A stretch of 64,000 nt of DNA from Comamonas serinivorans (GTDB lineage Bacteria > Pseudomonadota > Gammaproteobacteria > Burkholderiales > Burkholderiaceae_C): positions 2,046,001-2,110,000 of the forward strand of contig NZ_CP021455.1 of the NCBI RefSeq assembly GCF_002158865.1, written 5' to 3'. Both the position numbers and the translations under genes were made by a program. This document shows, piece by piece, positions 1 through 8,632 of the stretch (position 1 is its first letter; each line of letters begins with the position of its first letter). The notes beneath the pieces are model-generated. The model was not told the origin of the DNA. It worked only from the letters and a program-made list of their open reading frames with translations, and ran no database searches.

Positions 1-2388
1 ACTGTTGACATCGCCAACGGAATCATTCCGAGCCTCGAAGCGCTTCAGGCCGCACTTGCGGACAGCACCAATGGCCTGAGCATCAACGAGCAGTACAGCC
101 TCGCTGTGGGCCCTGAGGACCGTTTGACGTGGGCCGGCGCGCCCGACCTGATCGGCTCCCTTGAGCGCGCCGGCGTGACATTCGCCGACGACCTCTCACG
201 CGAGTACCTGCAGCGCATGAGCCGTGGCGACCAGGTCTTCTACACGGGTGAGGGGTATGTCGACCCCAGCACGATGTGGATCGATGGCCAGTCCAGCGGC
301 ATGCGTGACTTCACGTACAGCGCCGAGATGACGCAGTGGGGCCGGCAGGTTGCGCAATCGATCCTGGGCCAGCTTGAGTCTGTTGCGGACGTATTCGATC
401 TGGACAGCGACTTCAGGGTGATCGCGGGCCTGCGCGATGAGGCCAAGCGGGATCTGCTGTATGCCGGCCTGCGCATCCAGCAAGGCGACGAGACGCTGGT
501 GGACTTCGAGGGCAAAGTGGGTGAGGGCGGCACGCAAGAGGCACTGCGCCAGTTCGCCGCCCAGACTCTCGAAGCCTTCAAAGGCCTGGACCTGCCCGAT
601 TGGGCGACCAGCCTCGTCACCGAGACGCAGACCGCGATCAACGAGCTGGACGCCGAGGAGCTTGGCGACAAGCTGGGCCAGACGGCCATCGACTCGCTGA
701 ATGCTGTCCAGGCTGCATTGGTGCAGACCGCACGCGTGCTCGATCAGCTTGGCAAGTCGGTGCTGGAATTCGGCGGCTACAGCCAAGATGTGATCTACCA
801 GATCACCAGCCTCATGGGTGGCGTGGACTCGTTCAATTCGGTGTACTCCGCTTACGTCCAGGCGTTCTACACCGAGCAGGAGCAACTTGATCTGCTGCAG
901 CGTCAACTGCAAGAGCAGTTCGGTGCGCTCAATGTGACGATGCCCAGCACGATTGAGGGGTTCCGGTCCCTGGTCGAGTCGCTGGACCTGAACGATGAGG
1001 CGTCACGCAGCCTGTTTGCCTCGCTGCTGAGCATCAGTCCTCAGTTCGCGCAGTTCGTGACGGCCATGGGCACGGTGGAGGAGGTGGTCGAAGAGGTCAC
1101 CAAGACCGTCGCCGACCTGTATGCCGAAGCCAAGTCGCGCACCGACGGCAGTTTCGCGGCGTACCAGAAGAACCAACAGAAGGTCATCGACCAGTGGTCG
1201 GATGTTCAGACCGCTGCCGAAGAGGCTGCCGAAGAAGCGCGCAGCCTCTTCGACCTGCTGCACGACAGCGTGCGCGAGCTGTACGGCAACGTGGACAGCA
1301 CCCGCGCCATGCAAGCCGACCAGGGCAATGCGTACATCAGCGCTGCCCTGGCTGCTGCGCGTGCGACCGGCATCCTGCCTGACTATGAAGCACTGAGCGA
1401 TGCAATCAGCGGTGCGCGTGGCGGTCTGGTGTCGTCAGGGTTCGACAGCAAGGCCGAGTACGAGGCAGCCCAACTGATCCTGGCCGGCAGGCTGTCAGAG
1501 CTGGAGGGCTACGCAGACAGCCAACTGACAGAAGCCGAGCGCCAGGCAGCCTATGCCCAGGAACAGATCGACCTCATCAACAAGGAGATCGCGCTTCAGC
1601 AGGAAATGATCGCTGCAATCCGCGAGGGCAACGAGTTCCAGGGAACGATTGCCGAGTTGGCCCAGGCCATCCTTGATGAGCGCGCGGCGAAGGAAGCGCT
1701 GGAAGCCGAGAGGGCTGCGGCAGCAGGCAAAAAGGGAGCGGGCAGTGGTGGCTTGAGCTTCGGCGTCGATGGCAAATTTGTCGGAAGTGGTGACCAGGGG
1801 AAATGGTTCGCGACTCGCCAAGACGCAGAGGATGAACTGCGGCGCATCAACGCCGCTGGCGGCTATGGCTATGTCCGCATCAGCGGCTCAGGCTGGGAAG
1901 CGTTCGAAATGGGGTCCGGCTTTTCGGAGTACGGCGCCATCAAGAGCTTGGCCGACCTGATCCGTTCGGGCGCCTCCGGTGATGCTGTGCTCGAGGCCGC
2001 TGTGGGCAAACAGGTGTCGCAGCTCACCCGAGCAATGGGGTTTGCTGACGACAAGGCCATGGCCGACTGGCTGCGGGAACAGGGCTACACCGTCGGCTCA
2101 GGCGGACTGATCGGTCCCCGGAACAGCTTTGCAGTGGGCACCAACTTTGTCCCCTACGACATGGTGGCCCAGATCCACCGTGGAGAACGAATCATCCCTG
2201 CTGCTGACAACAGCGCGCTAATCGCCGCCGTGAATGGGCGAGATGGCGGCATGCAAGCGCAACGCACTGAACAGCAAATTGCGACCCTTCAAAAGGGATT
2301 CAGTGCAACGGTTCGCGAGCTGTCTGACGTGAAAAACCTACTCAAGCGGCTGGCGACTGTCAGCGAAGCCACATATCAAAAGGCATAA
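1..2388 (+). CDS. Phage tail tape measure protein (C-terminal 795 residues; 5' end outside window)
   Basis: The reading frame is open from base 1, so the gene starts left of the window; the GTG at 106 is only an internal codon. The visible 795 residues are largely alpha-helical, with long Ala/Glu/Gln-rich stretches that look like coiled coil. Near the C-terminus is the segment FAVGTNFVPYDMVAQIHRGE followed by RIIPAADN, which I know from the ends of siphophage tape-measure proteins. The tape measure sets tail length and is followed by tail-tip genes, which matches the downstream order. Function is inferred from family resemblance and position; a different large tail protein is the main alternative. 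Confidence 0.8.
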   Translation, partial: TVDIANGIIPSLEALQAALADSTNGLSINEQYSLAVGPEDRLTWAGAPDLIGSLERAGVTFADDLSREYLQRMSRGDQVFYTGEGYVDPSTMWIDGQSSGMRDFTYSAEMTQWGRQVAQSILGQLESVADVFDLDSDFRVIAGLRDEAKRDLLYAGLRIQQGDETLVDFEGKVGEGGTQEALRQFAAQTLEAFKGLDLPDWATSLVTETQTAINELDAEELGDKLGQTAIDSLNAVQAALVQTARVLDQLGKSVLEFGGYSQDVIYQITSLMGGVDSFNSVYSAYVQAFYTEQEQLDLLQRQLQEQFGALNVTMPSTIEGFRSLVESLDLNDEASRSLFASLLSISPQFAQFVTAMGTVEEVVEEVTKTVADLYAEAKSRTDGSFAAYQKNQQKVIDQWSDVQTAAEEAAEEARSLFDLLHDSVRELYGNVDSTRAMQADQGNAYISAALAAARATGILPDYEALSDAISGARGGLVSSGFDSKAEYEAAQLILAGRLSELEGYADSQLTEAERQAAYAQEQIDLINKEIALQQEMIAAIREGNEFQGTIAELAQAILDERAAKEALEAERAAAAGKKGAGSGGLSFGVDGKFVGSGDQGKWFATRQDAEDELRRINAAGGYGYVRISGSGWEAFEMGSGFSEYGAIKSLADLIRSGASGDAVLEAAVGKQVSQLTRAMGFADDKAMADWLREQGYTVGSGGLIGPRNSFAVGTNFVPYDMVAQIHRGERIIPAADNSALIAAVNGRDGGMQAQRTEQQIATLQKGFSATVRELSDVKNLLKRLATVSEATYQKA

Positions 2389-2397
2389 GGGGGATAG

Positions 2398-3306
2398 ATG
2401 GCCAATCCATTGCGGGTGCTTCGCCCGTTGACCATTACGCCTGCCCAAATCGTATTCACCAATGTTCCGGACACGGATTATGCGGAGTGGGCAGCAGGCA
2501 CAACCTATGCATCTGGCGATAACGTCAAGAAGGGCGTCAATGTTTACAGAAGCCTGATCGACTCGAATACCGGTAACGACCCAGCCGACCAAATCAACAA
2601 CGCGGCCAAATGGAAGTTGATGGGCGTCATCAACCGAATGAAGCCCTTTGACGAAAAGCTCAGCACAAAAGTCCGTCAGGCCAATTCAATCATTTATCAC
2701 CTTGATGTCGGGAGAGTGGCAACCTCGGTCATCATCAAGGGAGTTGAAGGGGCTGAATCCATAACCTTGAGGGTGGTGGTTGACAGCACAGTGATCTACA
2801 CCTTAACTGTGCCGATGTTCGCTGTGCCGACTGAATCAGGCTTATGGCATTGGCTATATGGAAATCGTGAGGATGGGACTGATGCCAACTTCTTCAATCT
2901 GCCCACTTACACGGGAGCCACGCTTGAAATTGAAGCAACAGGAACTGCTGACTTGGCGATTGGCGTGATCGCAGTCGGAAGCCTTGTTGAGTATGGTGAA
3001 TATGTCCTCACGGGTTCGGGTGTGAGCATCAACAACTTTGCGCTCGGTGGTTACGACGACTGGGGCGACCCCATCATCAATCAGCTTTCATGGTCTAAAA
3101 CTGCAACCGTGGATGTTCTGCTCAGAAAACGCGAGGTGGATGCGCTGCAAAAAATGATTGCCAAGGCACGGTTTAGTCCATCTATTTGGATTGGCTCAGA
3201 GGACTACGAGTCCTTGAATATTTATGGATTTGTGGAAAGCTTCGATATCCCACTGGCTTGGGAATACCCAGAGGCGAGATTGACAATTAGGGGGTTGCCA
3301 GAATGA
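2398..3306 (+). CDS. Phage tail protein with N-terminal carbohydrate-binding-like segment
   Basis: The product has 302 residues and starts 9 bases after the tape-measure stop, behind a purine-rich stretch (aaggggga). Residues about 28-60 (WAAGTTYASGDNVKKGVNVY followed by RSL) resemble the short aromatic-rich modules of chitin/carbohydrate-binding and phage tail proteins. The remainder is beta-rich, with no signal peptide or membrane segment. Its place directly after the tape measure and its ATGA overlap with the next tail gene suggest a structural tail-tip or baseplate component. The exact role is not visible. Confidence 0.65.
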   Translation: MANPLRVLRPLTITPAQIVFTNVPDTDYAEWAAGTTYASGDNVKKGVNVYRSLIDSNTGNDPADQINNAAKWKLMGVINRMKPFDEKLSTKVRQANSIIYHLDVGRVATSVIIKGVEGAESITLRVVVDSTVIYTLTVPMFAVPTESGLWHWLYGNREDGTDANFFNLPTYTGATLEIEATGTADLAIGVIAVGSLVEYGEYVLTGSGVSINNFALGGYDDWGDPIINQLSWSKTATVDVLLRKREVDALQKMIAKARFSPSIWIGSEDYESLNIYGFVESFDIPLAWEYPEARLTIRGLPE

Positions 3307-4319
3307 CGGTGCCGTATGTTGATACAAATTTCGATTGGCCCAAAAACTCGGACACCCCTACGGTGTTCTCGGGAAAGGCTGAGACGGCGGGGAGCAAGCT
3401 AAACCCATGGGGTGAGCAACTTAATGACCTGGGCGATTATGTCAATGCGCGCGCTGACGATGCCGAGACATCGGCGACCCAGGCGGACGAGCACGCCCAG
3501 GCCGCCGCCGAGCGCCTCGCCGATGTGCAGACCGCTGCAGCAGGCGCATTCGCTGCTGCCGCCTACAAGGGGGAATGGTCCACCCTGGTAGGGCCGCTGG
3601 CTGTGCCGGCAACGGTCACGCATCAGGGCCGGCTCTGGTATTTGAAGCAGGCCCTTGCCGATGTGAGCACGCAGCCCCCTGCGCTCGGCTCCACGTATTG
3701 GGGTGAGGTGGCGCGCAATGAATACACGATTTTGCCGGCCCCAGCAGGGAATACAGCCGCCGCAGACCGTGTGCTGTACCGCATGACTACGGGCACGTCG
3801 GTGCTTGTGCTGCCAGCTTCTCCCTGGCACGGCATGACCGTTGCTGCAGTCAACACCTCGGGAACGCTCACGCCGACCATCAACCGCAACGGCAAGACGA
3901 TTTGCGGGGATGCCGAGAACTACATCATGAACCAGCTTGGCTGGCAAATCGCCTTGCAGTATGACGCGCCATCCGGAGACTGGGTGTGGGTCGGTGGGGT
4001 GACTGCTTACACAGAAAAAGTTGTGTGGGAGCTGCCGGGTAGCGACATGACGCCGCAGGTCACATCGACCAATGCCGCTGCGGTCAACGGTGCCAATCAT
4101 GTGCTGACAACACCCGGCATCACGCTCACGGCTCCAGATCCGCCGACAGACAAATTCCGGTTTGGGTTCACCAACGCCACGGCCATGGATGTGTATGTGG
4201 CCTGGGGCTCTAAAACGATCAAGGGCGTGGCGCCCTCACCAACTTCCATGGTCATTCCATCGCGCGGAAGCGCTGTGGTGGAGTGGTCGGCATCAGCAAA
4301 TACCTGGGTGGAGCAATGA
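3303..4319 (+). CDS. Phage tail fibre-type protein
   Basis: A protein of 338 residues whose ATG overlaps the previous stop (ATGA), which indicates translational coupling. Residues about 45-90 form an Ala-rich helix (DDAETSATQADEHAQAAAER) typical of the trimeric coiled-coil stalk of tail fibres. It is followed by a segment rich in Tyr, Trp and Gly (YKGEWSTLVGPLAVPATVTH) like those in phage fibre proteins. The C-terminal half is beta-rich. The likely role is a fibre stalk or adaptor that carries the glycine-rich proteins encoded just downstream; this is inferred from composition and position. Confidence 0.65.
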   Translation: MTVPYVDTNFDWPKNSDTPTVFSGKAETAGSKLNPWGEQLNDLGDYVNARADDAETSATQADEHAQAAAERLADVQTAAAGAFAAAAYKGEWSTLVGPLAVPATVTHQGRLWYLKQALADVSTQPPALGSTYWGEVARNEYTILPAPAGNTAAADRVLYRMTTGTSVLVLPASPWHGMTVAAVNTSGTLTPTINRNGKTICGDAENYIMNQLGWQIALQYDAPSGDWVWVGGVTAYTEKVVWELPGSDMTPQVTSTNAAAVNGANHVLTTPGITLTAPDPPTDKFRFGFTNATAMDVYVAWGSKTIKGVAPSPTSMVIPSRGSAVVEWSASANTWVEQ

Positions 4320-5116
4320 GTACCTATCAAATCATTTTTGGCCCCGGCAGTAGCGCGGGGGGCGGCGGTGGCAAATTGCGCTACCAGGAGTTCACGGGCA
4401 GCGGCACGTTTACGCCCTCCGCGGCGCTGTTGGCGAATGGTGGCCAATGCTGGGTTCGCGCTGTTGGTGGCGGCGGCGGTGGTGGGGGTGGCAACAACAC
4501 CTCTGGGAGCGGTGGCGGCGGTGGCGGTGGCGGGGCCGTGAAGTTTCAGCCGATTACCGTCACGGTGCCTATCACTGTGACTATCGGCGGCGGCGGTGCA
4601 GGCGGTGCAGCAGGTGGCGCGGGGCAAGGGGGGAATGGCACTAACGGTGGCACGACCAGCATTGGGGGCCTGCTATCAGCGGCAGGTGGTGGCGGAGGTG
4701 GCGGCGCTGGCACAACCTCAAATAGTGGCGCAGGGAGCGACGGCGCCAGTGGTGGTGGTGGTGGTGGCCGAGCTGGTGGTGGTGGTGGCGGTGGCGGTGC
4801 GGGAGGTGTTGGTGAAAAGGGCACAGCTCCAGTTGGCGGCGGCAACGGCACCCACGGCTCAAGCGGCGGAAGTGGTGGTGTATCCGGTGAGATTGGTCGC
4901 AATGGCGGCCAAGGCCTGGATGGCTTCGGCGGTGGTGGCGGCGGCGGCCATTCAACCGCAAGCTCTGGCGGTGGGGGCTCCAGTGGCGGCGGCGTGGGTG
5001 GCAATCCGGGCTCCCCTGGACGGGCGAATTCGGGTGGCGGTGGCGGTGGGTCTGGTGGCAACAACGCAGGCGGTGCAGGCGGCAGCGGCTACGTGATTTT
5101 TATCTGGAACGAATAA
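4316..5116 (+). CDS. Glycine-rich phage tail adhesin
   Basis: The product has 266 residues. I start it at the ATG at 4316, which overlaps the upstream stop as ATGA; the GTG at 4283 would lie deep in the preceding gene. After about 20 residues comes a short beta segment (YQEFTGSGTFTPSAALLANG), then long runs of glycine broken by Ser, Asn, Thr and Ala up to a C-terminal YVIFIWNE. This is the layout of glycine-rich phage tail proteins and resembles the polyglycine-II sandwich of T-even receptor-binding adhesins. It probably contacts the host surface. The complementary strand stays open through the repeats only because of their composition. Confidence 0.7.
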   Translation: MSTYQIIFGPGSSAGGGGGKLRYQEFTGSGTFTPSAALLANGGQCWVRAVGGGGGGGGGNNTSGSGGGGGGGGAVKFQPITVTVPITVTIGGGGAGGAAGGAGQGGNGTNGGTTSIGGLLSAAGGGGGGGAGTTSNSGAGSDGASGGGGGGRAGGGGGGGGAGGVGEKGTAPVGGGNGTHGSSGGSGGVSGEIGRNGGQGLDGFGGGGGGGHSTASSGGGGSSGGGVGGNPGSPGRANSGGGGGGSGGNNAGGAGGSGYVIFIWNE

Positions 5117-5562
5117 TGCTGACTTACGCACTCATCAAAGAAGGCGCCGTGGTTAACACCATCGTGGCCGACGCCGATTTCGTGGCCACCATCGCCAGCG
5201 AGTGGGACCACATCGAGCCCGCTGGCGATGCGGGCATTGGCTGGTCCTGGGATGGTGGGACCTTCACGCCCCCCGTGGTGGCGCCCGTTGATCCAGGCCC
5301 CCCGGCTGTTCCTCAGGTCTGCACGCCCGCCCAGGGCCTCGTCGCCCTGTTTGTGCTCAAGCAGATCACCGAGGATGACGTAAAGGCAGCCATTGCGGGC
5401 ATCTCAGACCCTGCTGCGCGTTACACAGCGAACATCGGCTTGTCGCGCGCAACTGAATGGCGTAGGGACAGCGAAACGATGCAAGTCATGGCCACGTTGC
5501 TGTCGCTGTCTGAAGAAGACTTGGATGAACTTTTCACTTTTGCAGTGACCGTCAACGTTTGA
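5116..5562 (+). CDS. Small phage tail protein, assembly-chaperone-like
   Basis: A 148-residue protein whose ATG shares one base with the preceding TAA. The N-terminal half (LTYALIKEGAVVNTIVADAD, later WDGGTFTPP) is the type of small module seen in tail-fibre assembly and host-specificity accessory proteins. The C-terminal half (residues about 70-148) is helical. It sits between two glycine-rich or fibre-type genes, which fits a fibre chaperone or cap. I cannot name the family with certainty. Confidence 0.5.
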   Translation: MLTYALIKEGAVVNTIVADADFVATIASEWDHIEPAGDAGIGWSWDGGTFTPPVVAPVDPGPPAVPQVCTPAQGLVALFVLKQITEDDVKAAIAGISDPAARYTANIGLSRATEWRRDSETMQVMATLLSLSEEDLDELFTFAVTVNV

Positions 5563-5568
5563 GGACCT

Positions 5569-5895
5569 ATGACATCAGCAGCTCAACAAGCAAAGGCGCC
5601 ACTGTCTCTACAGATCACGGGCGGAGTGTGCGATCTGTCCAAGCGCACCTACTTTCATCAAACCGTGAGCAGCAACACGGCGTTCACGTTTATCAACCCA
5701 CCTGAAGATGTGAAGATTTTCGAATTGGAAGTGAATCATTCCGGAGGTACGCTTTCATTCCCTGGAAATGTTCGATGGATGGGTGGCAATACTCCCAGCG
5801 GATACACAACAGGAAAGATTCACCTCTTCCAATTCCGCCGTCCGCAATCGACCGGAGCTGACCAGTGGATCGGCTCATTCATCCTGAATAGCTGA
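5569..5895 (+). CDS. Phage tail fibre domain protein (hypothetical)
   Basis: The product has 108 residues and begins 6 bases after the previous stop. It carries the pattern FTFINPPEDVKIFELEVNHS followed by GGTLSFPGNVRWMGGNTPSG and ends near QWIGSFILNS. I know this arrangement (F-x-NPP, an alternating beta segment, then W-x-GG and a closing W-x-G) from a small beta domain repeated in phage fibre and receptor-binding proteins. Here it stands alone as a separate polypeptide. A tail-tip decoration role is likely but unproven. Confidence 0.5.
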   Translation: MTSAAQQAKAPLSLQITGGVCDLSKRTYFHQTVSSNTAFTFINPPEDVKIFELEVNHSGGTLSFPGNVRWMGGNTPSGYTTGKIHLFQFRRPQSTGADQWIGSFILNS

Positions 5896-5896
5896 C

Positions 5897-6646
5897 ATGC
5901 GGTTCACCCCCTTTTTGATTGGCCCGCTTGCTCCTCCGGTTGGCCCAAGTTTCACGCTCACGATTGCGAGCAGCGTGTATGCCCCCAACATCCGAGCCTT
6001 GGCAATTGCCGCAGGATGGGACGAAGAGGAGCTTCTGGTGGTGAACATCACAGCGCCAATTGTGGGCGCACTCAACCTGGGTAGCACCCCATTCCCAGGA
6101 GGGGTGACGCTGAACATTGGTGCGAGCTCAACGATTCTCGGTCGCAGGGGAGCGGCTGGCAGAACGGGTGCTTACCACGGCACTGCGGGTGGGCCCGCGC
6201 TCACGACGCGAGTGTTTGTCACTGTGAACAATGCCGGCGAAATAGCTGGCGGCGGCGGCGGCGGCGGCATGGGCGCGACGGTGGGCATCCAGGTGGAAGA
6301 ACGATCACGCTCCGTGGTTGGAGGCAACGGAGGGGCCGGCGCTGGACTGGAGCTTGGCGGCACCACGCAGATGTCTGCTCAATCCGGCGTGGATAGTGGC
6401 CCCAGGCAGTGGTCTTACTCTTCGATCACCTTCGCATCTGGCTGGGCGGAAGGTGGCGATGGTGGGGACGGAGGTGGTCTGGGTGAGGCAGGAGCACAGG
6501 GTACTGGTGGTTCATTCGGCGGTGATGTGAGCAGCTACAGCCGTAGTGAGTGGGGGTTCGGAGCTGCTGCAGGAGCGGCGGTTGACGGCAACAGCTACGT
6601 CACGTGGCAGTCTGCCGGAACTCGGCGAGGAGCACTCATCAATTGA
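5897..6646 (+). CDS. Second glycine-rich phage tail protein
   Basis: A protein of 249 residues starting 1 base after the previous stop. The first 75 residues are an ordinary beta-rich domain (FTLTIASSVYAPNIRALAIA and onward). From about residue 80 it becomes a glycine-rich region with GEIAGGGGGGGMGATVGIQV and several G-G-x-G clusters. The layout is like the gene at 4316 but with a different N-terminal domain and sparser glycine, so it is a second adhesin-type protein rather than a recent duplicate. A hairpin terminator follows 21 bases after its stop. Confidence 0.6.
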   Translation: MRFTPFLIGPLAPPVGPSFTLTIASSVYAPNIRALAIAAGWDEEELLVVNITAPIVGALNLGSTPFPGGVTLNIGASSTILGRRGAAGRTGAYHGTAGGPALTTRVFVTVNNAGEIAGGGGGGGMGATVGIQVEERSRSVVGGNGGAGAGLELGGTTQMSAQSGVDSGPRQWSYSSITFASGWAEGGDGGDGGGLGEAGAQGTGGSFGGDVSSYSRSEWGFGAAAGAAVDGNSYVTWQSAGTRRGALIN

Positions 6647-6667
6647 CAGCAACTCCACACAACACAG

Positions 6668-6689
6668 GCCACCTCCGGGTGGCTTTTTT
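6668..6689 (+). terminator. Rho-independent terminator after the tail genes
   Basis: GCCACC (6668-6673) and GGTGGC (6678-6683) pair perfectly around a TCCG loop and are followed by six T residues. This is a textbook intrinsic terminator separating the tail genes from the lysis cassette. Confidence 0.85.
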
Positions 6690-6701
6690 CATGGAGCCCA
6701 C

Positions 6702-6917
6702 ATGAGCGACCAGATCGAGACACGCGTCACACGGCTCGAAGAGCGGGTCACGTCGATTCGCTCAGATGTCACCGAGCTTGAGCGCGATGTCAAAGCCAAC
6801 TACGTGACGAAGACCGAGCTGTCACCGATTGCGAAGTTGGTGTACGGCGCTGTCGCCATCATGCTCATGGCCGTCATCTCCGCCGTGGTTGCGCTCGTCG
6901 TGGGCAAAGGGGGCTGA
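6702..6917 (+). CDS. Small coiled-coil/membrane protein, XhlA-like, of the lysis cassette
   Basis: A 71-residue protein; I start it at the ATG just after the terminator (MSDQIETR), because longer in-frame starts would run back through the terminator and the tail gene. Residues 5-40 form a heptad-like charged helix (RVTRLEERVTSIRSDVTELE), and residues about 43-67 form one hydrophobic membrane segment. This resembles the XhlA-type proteins that accompany holins in some phages. Its position ahead of the holin and lysozyme genes supports a lysis role; holin itself is an alternative. Confidence 0.6.
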   Translation: MSDQIETRVTRLEERVTSIRSDVTELERDVKANYVTKTELSPIAKLVYGAVAIMLMAVISAVVALVVGKGG

Positions 6918-6918
6918 C

Positions 6919-7407
6919 ATGCTGGCATTTCTGGAAACGGTCCTGCCCGAGCAGGAAGTCATCACCCGAAAGCAGCAGCTCTGGCAGTACGCCGGGCTGA
7001 CTGTGCTGCTGTTGATCTGCGGCCTGGTCTGCACGCTCATTGGCGTCACTGTCACTGAGTGGCGCAACTCGCGCGAGCGCACGCAGCTTATCGAGAGCTA
7101 CACCAGCCAGATCAATGCCCTGACAGGTCAGGTTCTGGCTGCGCAAGACAAGCAGGCCACAACCTTGGGTGAGACCAAAGAAGTGATCTATGAAGTGCGC
7201 ACCCTGGTGGGTGAGCTGGCCACCACAAGCGCCAAGGTCAAGGCCGGTGCTGCCCAGGTGGACCAAGCCGCCGCCGCCGTGCGCAAGGCTGCGGCCACGG
7301 TGCGCAAGCCATCGCCACCGCCGCCCAGGTTCTTGCCGCCAACACAACCGGCTGATCGGCCTCCGCACCCACCCGTGCCCCGGCCAATGCCGATCTACCA
7401 AAACTGA
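6919..7407 (+). CDS. Membrane-anchored coiled-coil phage protein
   Basis: The product has 162 residues and starts 1 base after the previous stop. One membrane helix lies at residues about 25-47 (YAGLTVLLLICGLVCTLIGV). It is followed by a long polar helix with Ala/Gln/Glu heptads to about residue 128 and a proline-rich tail (RKPSPPPPRFLPPTQPADRP). There is no recognisable catalytic motif. It lies in the lysis block, so a holin accessory or membrane-tether role is possible. Confidence 0.5.
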   Translation: MLAFLETVLPEQEVITRKQQLWQYAGLTVLLLICGLVCTLIGVTVTEWRNSRERTQLIESYTSQINALTGQVLAAQDKQATTLGETKEVIYEVRTLVGELATTSAKVKAGAAQVDQAAAAVRKAAATVRKPSPPPPRFLPPTQPADRPPHPPVPRPMPIYQN

Positions 7408-7411
7408 CCCC

Positions 7412-7639
7412 ATGCAAGCCATCCACAACTGGCCAGCCGTACTGCGCAAAGCGTGGTCGGTTCGGCTCTTCCTGCTGTCCGTGCTGCTGCAAGTGGCTGA
7501 CGTGCTCTTGAGCACCTGGGGCAGCTTTTCGACATCGCTCAGGTGGTCGATCTGGCTACAGATAGCCGGCGTGATCTGTGCAGCAGCGGGCCTTGTGGCC
7601 CGTTTTGTTTTTCAGGGGGGTATTCATGAGCAAAAGTAA
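7412..7639 (+). CDS. Holin-like small membrane protein
   Basis: A 75-residue protein beginning MQAIHNWPAVLRKAWSVRLF, with two hydrophobic segments at residues about 17-33 and 45-65 and a charged tail. Size, topology and position directly before the lysozyme gene, which it overlaps by 14 bases, fit a small phage holin. The NW..VLRKAWSVRL start is one I associate with an uncharacterised holin-type family of beta-proteobacterial phages. The pore-forming role is inferred. Confidence 0.6.
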   Translation: MQAIHNWPAVLRKAWSVRLFLLSVLLQVADVLLSTWGSFSTSLRWSIWLQIAGVICAAAGLVARFVFQGGIHEQK

Positions 7640-8261
7640 GGTGCCTCAGATGCTGAGGACCAGCTTGGCGGCATTGGCGCTGTTGGGTGGGGTTGGCGGT
7701 GGGACGTATGTGGCCACAGAGGTGAGGCAAGAGGCGCTGCGCAACAAATACGCGCAAGCCGTGGCGGCGGACCAAGGCACGTCTCAGGCCGTGAAGGTTG
7801 CCATGGTCATGGGGCACTTCTATGAGTCGAGTAATCGGCACATTGGGACGCCGTATGTGGATAAGGTTGGCAAGGGCCAGCCACTCACGGTGTGCAACGG
7901 CATCACTGGGCCGGGCGTGGTCGCAAGTCGGTACTACACGCCGGCTGACTGCTATCGGATGGAGAAAACCCGCTACATCAAAGCCGAGGCCGCCGCGCAA
8001 AAGCTGCTGCCGCGCTGGCCGACTTACGACCCCTACACGCAGGCGACGTTCGTCGATTTCATCTGGAACAAGGGCGAAGCAGCGTTCACGGGCAGCACCA
8101 TGCGGCGAAAGGCCAATGCCGGCGATCTGACGGGGGCCTGTCGGGAGAATCCGCGCTGGAACAAAGGCACTGTCAACGGCGTTTCCAAAGTACTGCCTGG
8201 ATTGGCAATCCGCGGGGACTCGAACGACGAGATCTGCCGCGAATGGAGGGTCAACCCATGA
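7626..8261 (+). CDS. Phage lysozyme (glycoside hydrolase 24-like) with signal-anchor N-terminus
   Basis: The product has 211 residues and degrades peptidoglycan during lysis. Residues 13-28 (SLAALALLGGVGGGTYVA region) form a weakly hydrophobic Gly/Ala-rich helix, typical of signal-anchor-release endolysins that reach the periplasm by the Sec route. The enzymatic core shows Glu67, Asp79 and Thr88 followed by VCNGITG, the arrangement of T4/P21-type lysozymes, although the Glu-Asp and Asp-Thr spacings are longer than in T4. I start it at ATG 7626, inside the end of the holin-like gene. Its stop overlaps the Rz-like start (ATGA). Confidence 0.8.
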   Translation: MSKSKVPQMLRTSLAALALLGGVGGGTYVATEVRQEALRNKYAQAVAADQGTSQAVKVAMVMGHFYESSNRHIGTPYVDKVGKGQPLTVCNGITGPGVVASRYYTPADCYRMEKTRYIKAEAAAQKLLPRWPTYDPYTQATFVDFIWNKGEAAFTGSTMRRKANAGDLTGACRENPRWNKGTVNGVSKVLPGLAIRGDSNDEICREWRVNP

Positions 8262-8632
8262 CTCTCATCGCAAAGTGGTTGGCTGTCGCACTCGCCGTGA
8301 GCGTGGCGGGCAATGCCGTGCTGGGCTGGGCCTACCTGGGCCAGCGCGACAAGGCGACGACGGAGGCAACCAAGCGCGAGGCCGTCTCAAGCGATGCCGA
8401 GAGAACTGAAGCCGTCGCGCAGCAATGTAGCGACGGGGTTGCAAACCTTGGCCAAGTGGCCGAGGCCAGAGCGGAGGCTGCGAGCGAGAGCCGAAAGCAG
8501 GCCAAGGCCAAGGCGGATGTGCACTACAAGCGGGCCGACACCGTTTTGATGACCCCGGCACCAGTGCCTCAGGATGCCTGCCTGAGCGCGCAGGCAAGGG
8601 CTAGCGAATGGCTGAAGGAGCGCAAACAATGA
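8258..8632 (+). CDS. Rz-like inner-membrane spanin
   Basis: A 124-residue protein with an N-terminal membrane anchor (residues 5-27) followed by a long charged Ala/Glu/Lys helix and a short C-terminal region. This is the architecture of i-spanins, which link to an outer-membrane lipoprotein to fuse the membranes in the last step of lysis. Its start overlaps the lysozyme stop and its stop overlaps the next gene's start, both as ATGA. Assignment rests on layout rather than a diagnostic motif. Confidence 0.7.
   Translation: MTLIAKWLAVALAVSVAGNAVLGWAYLGQRDKATTEATKREAVSSDAERTEAVAQQCSDGVANLGQVAEARAEAASESRKQAKAKADVHYKRADTVLMTPAPVPQDACLSAQARASEWLKERKQ

Noticed and set aside
4546..5064. Proline-rich open frame on the minus strand
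   Set aside because: It is the complement of glycine-rich codons in the tail adhesin (GGN read backwards gives NCC, proline).
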